Of a stretch of DNA of 38,249 nt, positions 1 through 6,284 are shown piece after piece (positions within the stretch are counted from its first letter, which is position 1; each line of letters opens with the position of its first letter). Source of the stretch: JBPYCR01 sp051846915. GTDB taxonomy: Bacteria; Bacillota; Bacilli; Bacillales; Amphibacillaceae. The position numbers and the translations under genes are program-made. Location: the NCBI RefSeq assembly GCF_051846915.1, contig NZ_JBPYCR010000034.1, forward strand, positions 1 through 38,249. Direction: 5' to 3'. Below the pieces are notes generated by a model. That model made no database searches and was not told the origin of the DNA. It saw nothing but the letters and a program-made list of their open reading frames with translations.

Positions 1-45
1 CAAAAAATGAAAAAAATTTTAAAGAAGGTGAAAAAACAGAAATAG
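1..45 (+). pseudogene. 3' end of an IS1634-family transposase (truncated by the window edge)
   Basis: The first 14 codons read QKMKKILKKVKKQK followed by TAG. This matches the C-terminus of the complete transposase ending at 4571 (QKMKKIIKQVKKHK, TAG). The DNA after the stop also parallels the complete element, including the AATAGTACTC block and the right-end hairpin. The two copies differ at several bases, so this is a diverged relative rather than a recent duplicate. Only the tail is in view, so whether the whole gene is intact cannot be judged. Confidence 0.85.
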
Positions 46-65
46 TACTCACTTTTGAACACTAA

Positions 66-110
66 AAAAACCACAGAAATGCTTGTCATAAAAGCATTCC
101 TGTGGTTTTT
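66..110. terminator. IS right-end hairpin, probable bidirectional terminator (thrS and transposase)
   Basis: Arms at 66-82 and 94-110 (CCACAGAAATGC against GCATTCCTGTGG) form a long stem flanked by A-runs on the left and T-runs on the right. Read in either direction, a GC-containing hairpin is followed by a U tract. On the minus strand it lies about 80 bases after the thrS stop, and no other terminator is visible there, so thrS transcription probably ends inside the IS. Confidence 0.7.
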
Positions 111-187
111 ACTGTCAAAGATGAGATAATAATATACCATGTCTAGTTCATTATGTCAAATACACTTAAAGATAAGTTAAAGGTAAA

Positions 188-2134
188 TTAACTGACAGTC
201 GTTTGTTTCTGGCTAATTTCTTCTTGCAGCATTTCAGCAAATGCATTGTAAGACATTGTTTCCGTTTGTTGTTCACCATAGCGGCGTATATTAACAGTGC
301 CTGCTTCCTTTTCTTTATCACCAATAACTAAAGCAAACGGGATCTTCTCTGTCTGTACTTCTCTAATTTTGTATCCAAGCTTTTCATCTCTAGTGTCAAC
401 TTTAACCCTGACACCTTCACGCTTTAACTTATCAGCAATATCGTTGGCATAATCAAGGTGAGCTTGGAGTGAAACCGGAATAATTTTAACCTGCTCAGGA
501 GCAATCCATGTTGGAAATGCACCTTTGTATTCCTCGATTAAGAACGCAACAAATCGTTCCATCGTTGAAACGACCCCCCGGTGGATAACAACTGGACGAT
601 GTTCTTTCCCATCTTCACCAATATAAGTTAAATCAAACTTCTCCGGCAATTGATAATCAATTTGAACCGTTGATAACGTTTCGTCATGACCGAGTGCTGT
701 TTTTACTTGTACATCGAGTTTCGGACCATAAAACGCGGCTTCGCCAACAGCTTCTACATATTCAAGCCCCATATCATCCATTGTTTCTTTTAACATCGCT
801 TGGGCATGTTTCCACATCGAATCGTTATCGATATACTTTTCCTTATCTTCAGGATCTCGATAAGACAACCGGAAATAATAATCAGTAATGCCAAAGTCTT
901 TATATACATGTTGAACCAATTCTACTACACGCATAAACTCCTCTTTCAATTGATCCGGTCTCGCAAATATATGGGCATCATTTAAAGTCATCCCGCGTAC
1001 CCGCTGTAACCCCGCAAGTGCTCCTGACATTTCGTGCCGGTGCATAAGCCCTAGCTCGGCAATTCGAACCGGTAAATTTCGGTAACTGTACAAATTATTT
1101 TTATACACCATCATATGGTGGGGGCAGTTCATTGGACGCAAGACCAAATCTTCATTATCCATTTCCATAATCGGAAACATATCATCACTGTAATGATCCA
1201 AATGGCCACTCGTTTTATACAAATCCACACTGCCAAGTACAGGCGTATACACATGATCATAGCCAAGTCTTTCTTCTAGATCAACGATGTAACGTTCAAT
1301 TGTTCGCCGGATCGTTGCTCCTTTTGGCAGCCAAACTGGTAAGCCTTGACCTACCTTTTGACTAATTGTAAATAGCTGAAGCTCTTTTCCCAATTTGCGG
1401 TGATCTCGTTCTTTCCGTTCCTGTAGAATTCGTAAATATTCCTCCAGTTCGGTTTTCTTTTGAAAAGCAGTCCCGTATATTCGCTGGAGTTGTTTGTTAT
1501 CACTATCTCCACGCCAATAAGCGCCGGAAATACTTAACAATTTAAATTGTTTAATTTTACTCGTTGATGGTACGTGTATTCCTCGACATAAATCAAAAAA
1601 CTCTCCTTGCTTATAAACAGTTACTTGCTCTTCTTCTGGAATTGCATCAATAAGCTCTAGCTTTAAATTGTCTCCAATTTCCCGGAACATTTCTTTTGCT
1701 TCTTCTCTTGAAACTTCCAATCTTTCAATTTCCAGGTTTTCGTCTATAATTCGCTGCATTTCCTTTTCAATTTTTGGCAAGTCTTCTGGCGTAATGGTTT
1801 CATCCATATCAACATCATAATAAAATCCTTCATCAATGACAGGCCCAACACCAAATTGAACATCTTTATATAAACGTTTAATTGCTTGTGCTAGTGTATG
1901 TGCTGTTGAGTGACGCATTATTTCAATGCCTTCTTTGTCTTTATACGTAATGATTTCAATTTTTCCACCCTTGCTTAGCGGTCTTCTTAAGTCAACCTGT
2001 TGATTGTCAAGCTTAATGGCCAACGCTTGCTTTTTTAAACCAGGCGATATCGAGGCGGCAATTTCCTCACCCGTTGTTCCTAATGGGAATGCTTTTTCCG
2101 CTCCATCCGGGAATAATATATTAATATTGGACAA
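188..2134 (-). CDS. thrS: Threonyl-tRNA synthetase
   Basis: Charges tRNA-Thr in the cytoplasm. The 648-residue product has the expected class II layout: an N-terminal TGS domain (NINILFPDGAEK), the HxxxH editing domain (MRHSTAHTLAQAI), the catalytic core (motif 2 region around RPMNCPHH; HRHEMSG) and a C-terminal anticodon-binding domain ending near MLQEEIS. An upstream ATG at 2152 would add six residues but has no ribosome binding site. The TTG at 2132-2134 lies nine bases after GAAGGAGTGG and gives an N-terminus (SNINILFPDG) that fits the family, so I place the start there. Expression should be controlled by the T-box leader at 2250-2518. The gene is bracketed by two related IS copies. Confidence 0.96.
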   Translation of the reverse strand: MSNINILFPDGAEKAFPLGTTGEEIAASISPGLKKQALAIKLDNQQVDLRRPLSKGGKIEIITYKDKEGIEIMRHSTAHTLAQAIKRLYKDVQFGVGPVIDEGFYYDVDMDETITPEDLPKIEKEMQRIIDENLEIERLEVSREEAKEMFREIGDNLKLELIDAIPEEEQVTVYKQGEFFDLCRGIHVPSTSKIKQFKLLSISGAYWRGDSDNKQLQRIYGTAFQKKTELEEYLRILQERKERDHRKLGKELQLFTISQKVGQGLPVWLPKGATIRRTIERYIVDLEERLGYDHVYTPVLGSVDLYKTSGHLDHYSDDMFPIMEMDNEDLVLRPMNCPHHMMVYKNNLYSYRNLPVRIAELGLMHRHEMSGALAGLQRVRGMTLNDAHIFARPDQLKEEFMRVVELVQHVYKDFGITDYYFRLSYRDPEDKEKYIDNDSMWKHAQAMLKETMDDMGLEYVEAVGEAAFYGPKLDVQVKTALGHDETLSTVQIDYQLPEKFDLTYIGEDGKEHRPVVIHRGVVSTMERFVAFLIEEYKGAFPTWIAPEQVKIIPVSLQAHLDYANDIADKLKREGVRVKVDTRDEKLGYKIREVQTEKIPFALVIGDKEKEAGTVNIRRYGEQQTETMSYNAFAEMLQEEISQKQTTVS

Positions 2135-2140
2135 TTTATT

Positions 2141-2150
2141 CCACTCCTTC
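2141..2150 (-). promoter_or_regulatory. Shine-Dalgarno sequence deciding the thrS TTG start
   Basis: The minus strand reads GAAGGAGTGG. Its AAGGAG core ends nine bases before the TTG at 2134 and lies downstream of the ATG at 2152, so that ATG cannot use it. Confidence 0.75.
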
Positions 2151-2249
2151 ATTAATTAATATGTGTTAGTTTAGTGCGGTTTTTGTGTAAAATAGTGCAA
2201 TTTTTAATAATAAACTACTAGGCAAGTAAAAGTGGGATTTTTAAACAAC

Positions 2250-2518
2250 TAAAAAACTCGTCCCTTTGCATCTCAGCAAAAGGGACGAGTTTTAATCGTG
2301 GTTCCACCCTAGTTTCCGCAGTTATAAGTAACCTACAGCTCCATTCATCTTTAACGCAGACTATACGCTACCATATACTTATAGTTCTAAGGCAGAGTTC
2401 AAAGGGGGTAATTATTTGCTAATATAGCGGAAGCTTTCAGCCTAGACTTCCTTCTCTTTCTATAAAGGGGTGCAAATAATCGTGTCCTTATCGTTACTTG
2501 TGTAATCATTTAGTTTGA
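2250..2518 (-). ncRNA. T-box leader (threonine-responsive) upstream of thrS
   Basis: The minus strand contains the T-box core AGGGTGGAACCACG at 2297-2310, which pairs with the uncharged tRNA acceptor end. It is followed by a strong hairpin with a T-run at about 2251-2294 (ACTCGTCCC against GGGACGAGT). The antiterminator shares the T-box bases with the 5' side. Upstream, Stem I can be drawn from TAAGG/CCTTA and ATTATTTGC/GCAAATAAT. The internal loop between these helices contains ACC (complement of 2407-2409), a threonine codon that fits the specifier position. Uncharged tRNA-Thr is expected to favour read-through into thrS. The identity of the element is clear; the exact specifier assignment is a manual inference. 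Confidence 0.92.
2251..2294 (-). terminator. Rho-independent terminator of the thrS T-box
   Basis: The complementary arms AAAACTCGTCCCTTT and AAAGGGACGAGTTTT flank a loop of about ten bases and are followed by a T-run on the minus strand. It follows the T-box core directly, as expected for a transcription-attenuating T-box. Confidence 0.9.
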
Positions 2519-2525
2519 GTCTTAT

Positions 2526-2554
2526 ATTTTACAATTTCCTCGTAGTGAGGTTAA
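2526..2554 (-). promoter_or_regulatory. Candidate promoter of the thrS leader
   Basis: The minus strand has TTAACC (2549-2554), a 17-base spacer and TAAAAT (2526-2531), just upstream of the predicted leader start. The -35 match is only moderate. It lies in native sequence between thrS and the left copy of the IS target duplication, so it should have survived the insertion. Confidence 0.4.
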
Positions 2555-2587
2555 TATACTATCGAAAATATTCTTCTTTATGATTAC

Positions 2588-2685
2588 ATATTATATCGTT
2601 CCTCAAAAATTTAATCAAGAAATATGCTATTCTTCTCTTGCTGATCGCTTGAATGGAAACTGATGAATAGAGCGAAAGCGTACTC
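2588..2685. repeat. Left copy of the 97-98 bp target-site duplication, with a ytxC 3' remnant
   Basis: This block is identical base for base to 4652-4749. The bases just outside differ (C against G before it, G against T after it). It contains a dead copy of the last codons and stop of ytxC at about 2627-2685. Because the two copies directly abut the ends of the complete IS, they are read as the target duplication created on insertion. Confidence 0.9.
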
Positions 2686-2766
2686 GGGAGTTTGACAGTT
2701 GAATAATAATAAAATGCCCCAAAAGCCTGTCATGGCTTTATCTTTTTGTCAAATTTCCAAATTAAT

Positions 2767-2798
2767 TGTTGAGTACTATTTAGTACTATGTTATGATG
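2767..2798 (+). promoter_or_regulatory. Candidate transposase promoter with palindromic spacer
   Basis: TTGTTG and a TATG/TTATGAT-like -10 region surround the palindromic AGTACT-ATTT-AGTACT. The spacing is loose, so the promoter hexamers are uncertain; the palindromes are seen directly. A translation signal, GAGGGG, follows before the ATG at 2829. Confidence 0.35.
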
Positions 2799-2828
2799 AA
2801 GGCATCTCATAGGATTTGAGGGGTTTCT

Positions 2829-4571
2829 ATGCGCATTAAAAAAAGTGTATCCAAACATTCTGTCTCCTATTCAGTTATCGAAAACGTTAGGGATATCAAT
2901 GGAAGATCAACAACCAAAGTCGTTGAGGCTTTGGGGAATGAACAGCAAATTCGTGAAAGACACCCAGGTGTTGATCCGGAAGAATGGGCTCGAGCATATG
3001 CAAAAAAATTAACCGAAGAAAAGAATAGGAAATCGGAAACGGTCATCATTAAGCACAACCCGAACCAATCGATACCCAAAGGGAAAAAACGATCTTTTAA
3101 CGTCGGTTACCTCTTCTTAAAATCGATCTATCACCAATTGAAATTGGATGAAAATTGTAAGGAAATATCAGACAGGCACAATTTCTCCTATGACTTAAAT
3201 AAGATTCTAGCCCTGTTAATTTATATGCGGATTCTACACCCCACATCAAAAAAAGGGACACTGGAGCGGGCAGACGAGCTCCTGGAATCTCATTACATAG
3301 AAGAACAGCACATGTATCGTGCATTAGATATCCTAGCTGAGGAATCCGATATCATTGAAATGGCCGTATACAAAAACAGCACGGCCATCGTCGAACGCAA
3401 AACGGAGCTCCTTTACTACGACTGCACGAATTTCTACTTCGAGACAGAAGAAGACGACGACTTAAAACAATATGGGATGTCAAAAGAAAATCGACCCAAT
3501 CCTATTGTCCAAATGGGACTCTTCATGGACGGCAGCGGGCTCCCGCTCGCCTTTGTCATTAATCCGGGAAATCAAAATGAACAGCCAACATTGAAGCCTT
3601 TAGAGAAACGAATCTTAAAAGACTTTCAACTATCCAAGTTTGTAGTTTGTACAGATGCCGGGCTTTCTTCCCATGAAAACCGCCTTTATAATTCGATGAG
3701 CGATCGTGCTTTCGTAACTACCCAATCTATTAAGAAATTGAAAAAGCATTTGAAAAATTGGGCGTTGGATGCTTCCGGTTGGCAGGTCACCGGTTCGAAT
3801 CAAGCATCGATTGGGAAAAAGAAAAAGCAAACGATTAATCTAAATGATATTGACCTTGAAAAAGACACGCAAGTGTATTACAAAGAACGTTGGATGAATG
3901 AAAATGGACTCGAACAGAAACTGGTCGTTACTTTTTCACCGAAACATAAACGCTATCAATCAAGTATTCGGGAAAAACAGATTGAGCGGGCACAAACGAA
4001 AGTGGAGAACCCTTCTCATATCGAAAAAAAGCGAGCAAACAGCTCGGATCGTTTTATCCAATCCACTCATGTCACAGATGATGGGGAAATCGCCCGAAAA
4101 AAGACGCATACGATTAATGCTGCAATGATTGATAAAGAAGCAAAGTATGATGGCTTTTATGGTGTATGTACAAACTTAGAAAGTACACCTGAGGAAATTG
4201 TAAGAATCAACCAACGACGCTGGGAGGTAGAAGAATCCTTTCGAATTCTAAAAAGTGAAATGCGAACGCGGCCGGTTTTTCTCCAAAAAGATGAACGAAT
4301 CAAAGCACACTTCCTCGTATGCTTTCTTTCATTATTGACCTACCGTCTGGTTGAGAAAAAAATTGACGAATCGGCTACGTGCTACGAAATCATTCAAGCA
4401 TTACGAGATATGAGAATGTTGGAATGTACCAGCGAAGGTTATATCCCCACTTATACCAGAACGGACTTAACCGACAAGTTGCATGATGTTTTCGGCTTCC
4501 GAACGGATACCGAAATAGTAAGCATACAAAAGATGAAAAAAATTATAAAACAAGTTAAAAAACATAAATAG
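2829..4571 (+). CDS. IS1634-family DDE transposase
   Basis: Intact 580-residue transposase of the IS4-like superfamily, IS1634 type. It catalyses cut-and-paste movement of the surrounding element. Visible catalytic candidates are D198 in LYYDCTNFYFE, D276 in VVCTDAGLSS and E468 in RRWEVEESFRILKSE. In the last motif R464, E468 and K475 keep the R-x3-E-x6-K spacing of the IS4 signature. An insertion domain rich in Lys and charged residues lies between the second D and the E, as usual in this group. ATG follows GAGGGG at suitable spacing. No frameshift or internal stop is present, so the copy may be active. Its stop codon lies inside the subterminal repeat AATAGTACTC. Confidence 0.93.
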   Translation: MRIKKSVSKHSVSYSVIENVRDINGRSTTKVVEALGNEQQIRERHPGVDPEEWARAYAKKLTEEKNRKSETVIIKHNPNQSIPKGKKRSFNVGYLFLKSIYHQLKLDENCKEISDRHNFSYDLNKILALLIYMRILHPTSKKGTLERADELLESHYIEEQHMYRALDILAEESDIIEMAVYKNSTAIVERKTELLYYDCTNFYFETEEDDDLKQYGMSKENRPNPIVQMGLFMDGSGLPLAFVINPGNQNEQPTLKPLEKRILKDFQLSKFVVCTDAGLSSHENRLYNSMSDRAFVTTQSIKKLKKHLKNWALDASGWQVTGSNQASIGKKKKQTINLNDIDLEKDTQVYYKERWMNENGLEQKLVVTFSPKHKRYQSSIREKQIERAQTKVENPSHIEKKRANSSDRFIQSTHVTDDGEIARKKTHTINAAMIDKEAKYDGFYGVCTNLESTPEEIVRINQRRWEVEESFRILKSEMRTRPVFLQKDERIKAHFLVCFLSLLTYRLVEKKIDESATCYEIIQALRDMRMLECTSEGYIPTYTRTDLTDKLHDVFGFRTDTEIVSIQKMKKIIKQVKKHK

Positions 4572-4591
4572 TACTCACTTTTGAACACGAA

Positions 4592-4636
4592 AAAAACCAC
4601 AAGAATGCCCATTATAAAAGCATTCTTGTGGTTTTT
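4592..4636. terminator. IS right-end hairpin, probable bidirectional terminator (ytxC and transposase)
   Basis: Perfect arms CCACAAGAATGC (4597-4608) and GCATTCTTGTGG (4620-4631), extended by A/T runs. It follows the transposase stop closely on the plus strand, and on the minus strand it lies about 55 bases after the ytxC stop. Compared with the first copy, one base pair has changed on both arms (A-T here, G-C there), so pairing has been preserved. Confidence 0.72.
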
Positions 4637-4651
4637 ACTGTCAAAGATGAG

Positions 4652-4749
4652 ATATTATATCGTTCCTCAAAAATTTAATCAAGAAATATGCTATTCTTCT
4701 CTTGCTGATCGCTTGAATGGAAACTGATGAATAGAGCGAAAGCGTACTC
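4652..4749. repeat. Right copy of the 97-98 bp target-site duplication
   Basis: Identical to 2588-2685. It includes the functional 3' end of ytxC and 39 bases of its downstream sequence, so the insertion left the ytxC reading frame intact. Confidence 0.9.
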
Positions 4750-5536
4750 TTTCTTGAAAAACATTAATAATTGTTAATGTCTTCGGATCAGACGGGTTAT
4801 CTCCGTATATATAAATGACTTCCGGAGCCATGGTAATAAGTGGAGCAAGATTCATTTCATTCACATCCAACCCCACCATATATAATGGTTCTTTTTGCAT
4901 AATTGTTCGCAATTCCATTTGTGAAATTTGCCTGCCATCTGTTTTATAAAATGTAAAATGATTGCCTTGCACCAAATGAATTTCCTTAACACTCTTTTTT
5001 TTATTTTGTACATATTCACGCAACATATTGACAAAAGTTTGGTGGTCTTCTTCTCGTTTAAATTCGTCAATCGCAATCCCCACATAATAAACAAGTTGCT
5101 CTTTAAATGACTTAAGTTGGAATTTAACAATAGAATCAAAATGGATCTCTTTTACTTCTTGTAAATTTGCATTAAAAAGGGAATATAATGTTCTCTCCGG
5201 ATTTTGCCGCACATCAATCACTTTAAGTAATTCCGGATCTTCTCCTGATAATGCTCCATGAGCAATATCCGAAATTCGTTCTATCTCATATATATTTGTA
5301 TAAAAAAAACATTCTTGAATAACCTGTTTAATCATATTAGATAGCCGAAAAACAAAAAACACGTGGACCATTGATTCTGCTATTGCACTTTTATAATTAG
5401 AAATATTATCTTTAAACTGTATATGATTCCCCCAATCTTTATCTGTCTTCCAATTTAATTCAATGTGCTTAATATTTTTAAACAAACGTTCACAAAAACA
5501 TATTACTTCCTTATCGGATTTGAAATATACATCCAG
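4691..5536 (-). CDS. ytxC: Sporulation protein YtxC, probable CTG start
   Basis: Member of the YtxC family, present in spore-forming Bacillaceae and of unknown biochemical role. The longest frame with a usual start begins at TTG 5485 (264 residues) but has no ribosome binding site. The frame stays open upstream to a stop at 5537-5539, and a strong AAGGTGGTG at 5544-5552 sits seven bases before CTG 5534-5536. Starting there gives DVYFKSDKEVICFCE and a 281-residue protein, the length I recall for B. subtilis YtxC. I therefore place the start at CTG. The neighbourhood (dnaI upstream, thrS downstream) is the conserved one, although a Spo0E-like ORF and an IS now intervene. The 3' end lies within the IS target duplication. 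Confidence 0.85.
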   Translation of the reverse strand: MDVYFKSDKEVICFCERLFKNIKHIELNWKTDKDWGNHIQFKDNISNYKSAIAESMVHVFFVFRLSNMIKQVIQECFFYTNIYEIERISDIAHGALSGEDPELLKVIDVRQNPERTLYSLFNANLQEVKEIHFDSIVKFQLKSFKEQLVYYVGIAIDEFKREEDHQTFVNMLREYVQNKKKSVKEIHLVQGNHFTFYKTDGRQISQMELRTIMQKEPLYMVGLDVNEMNLAPLITMAPEVIYIYGDNPSDPKTLTIINVFQERVRFRSIHQFPFKRSAREE

Positions 5537-5543
5537 CTATAAA

Positions 5544-5552
5544 CACCACCTT
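5544..5552 (-). promoter_or_regulatory. Shine-Dalgarno sequence supporting the ytxC CTG start
   Basis: The minus strand reads AAGGTGGTG, seven bases before CTG 5534-5536. No ATG, GTG or TTG in the ytxC frame lies at a usable distance. The nearest in-frame alternative, TTG 5485, is about 58 bases away. Confidence 0.6.
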
Positions 5553-5726
5553 CATCCAAAACCACCTGATACATTATATGGACAAAGATAATAAAAAATG
5601 TATATCAAAGAAAACTAGTATTAATTCGTACATAATAGATGAGGAATCTCACTTAAAACATATATAATAGGCTAAAAATTGAGTTTACAAACTGTAGTTT
5701 AGGGTATGAATATCAACGGTCGAGAA

Positions 5727-5751
5727 TTTTACGATAGACTATCGACTAAAA
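5727..5751. repeat. Near-perfect dyad, possible operator
   Basis: The centre is the exact inverted repeat CGATAG-A-CTATCG at 5732-5744. Flanking TTTTA on the left and TAAAA on the right extend the symmetry with a two-base slip. The size suits a dimeric transcription factor site. It lies about 66 bases upstream of a plus-strand TATAAT, between two divergent genes. No regulator could be assigned. Confidence 0.45.
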
Positions 5752-5903
5752 AGATCTGGTAAAATATGTTGACCGTATTGAAAAATGTATCAACTAAAAG
5801 TGTTATTTGCTTGGTATATAATGGCACAACTCATTTAATCGTGCCTCTACTACCAACATTCAGATTTTAATACAGGTGGAGAGGAAGAAGAAGAGTCAGG
5901 AAC

Positions 5904-6053
5904 ATAGATGATTTAAAAAAGAAAATTGAAGTAACAAGATTGGAGATGTACAAAGCATATAGGCAAGATGCTAATAGCGCGGAGGTTCTGTTAATCTCAC
6001 AGAAATTAGATGGTTTAATTAATGAACTGAATCAAAAGTTAAAAAATAAATAA
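5904..6053 (+). CDS. Spo0E-like aspartyl-phosphate phosphatase fragment, start unresolved
   Basis: A 49-codon open stretch reads IDDLKKKIEVTRLEMYKAYR and continues with LLISQKLDGLINELN, ending at TAA 6051-6053. The SQKLD segment within a predicted helix matches the SQxLD signature of the Spo0E family, which dephosphorylates Spo0A~P to restrain sporulation. Family members are about 50 residues, so the length fits. However, the frame has no ATG, GTG or TTG before TTG 5940, and an in-frame stop lies upstream. TTG 5940 would give only about 37 residues and has a poor ribosome binding site. GGTGGAGAGGAAG lies upstream but in front of no usable start. Either a rare start (ATA 5904) or a small frame lesion must be assumed. 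The homology is fairly secure; its activity is not. Confidence 0.65.
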   Translation: MDDLKKKIEVTRLEMYKAYRQDANSAEVLLISQKLDGLINELNQKLKNK

Positions 6054-6190
6054 TAATTAAAGAGTTGGCGTTAACTTGTCGTTATTATTTAACATAATGT
6101 TACTCCGAATAGTTTAGATCTCATTAATCATTAACGGTCGAATGAAAAGTAAGTTACTCTTGATTCAACAAATGTTTATGCATAACAATA

Positions 6191-6220
6191 CACCGTCCGA
6201 ACAATGGGACGGTGTTTTTT
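6191..6220 (+). terminator. Rho-independent terminator after the Spo0E-like ORF
   Basis: CACCGTCC pairs with GGACGGTG across a short loop and is followed by six T residues on the plus strand. The minus-strand reading lacks a T-run, so it serves plus-strand transcription running towards dnaI. Confidence 0.8.
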
Positions 6221-6284
6221 ACTGTTATTGGTATCAACAACATTTATCCGATAGCTTAATTCGTGATTTATGTTCTAAATTCAT

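Larger units (their letters stand above)
1..124 (+). mobile_element. Right end of a first IS1634-like insertion sequence
   Basis: The segment aligns along its length with the right end of the complete IS (about 4525-4654): transposase tail, AATAGTACTC, hairpin, then ACTGTCAAAGATGAGATA. Sequence similarity stops after GATGAGATA, which places the element boundary at about 121-124. The left part and its flanking duplication lie outside the window. The element has the same orientation as the second copy and lies immediately downstream of thrS. Confidence 0.8.
2685..4651 (+). mobile_element. Complete IS1634-family insertion sequence, about 1.97 kb
   Basis: The element is bounded by perfect 97-98 bp direct repeats. 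The ends carry short imperfect inverted repeats: each begins with C, then five or six variable bases, then a shared TTTGACAGT (2691-2699 and the complement of 4637-4645). A subterminal GAGTACTATT at 2771-2780 recurs inverted at 4567-4576. It encodes one intact DDE transposase and ends in a hairpin. Long, variable target duplications are reported for IS1634 of Mycoplasma mycoides, which agrees with the transposase type. The perfect duplication implies a recent insertion. The exact end can shift by one base because the outer C is ambiguous. Confidence 0.88.
5537..5903. other. Divergent intergenic region between ytxC and the Spo0E-like ORF
   Basis: No gene is seen. It holds the ytxC ribosome binding site (5544-5552) and a TATAAT on the minus strand at 5573-5578 (reading CATATAAT, possibly sporulation-sigma-like, no clear -35). 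It also holds the dyad at 5727-5751 and a TATAAT on the plus strand at 5817-5822. In B. subtilis, as recalled, dnaI and ytxC are much closer, so this gap and the mini-ORF look like an insertion into the cluster. Confidence 0.5.

Noticed and set aside
121..2685. True composite transposon carrying thrS
   Set aside because: The outer boundary and duplication of the first IS are outside the window, the copies are diverged, and the complete IS has its own perfect target duplication. Independent insertions explain the arrangement better.
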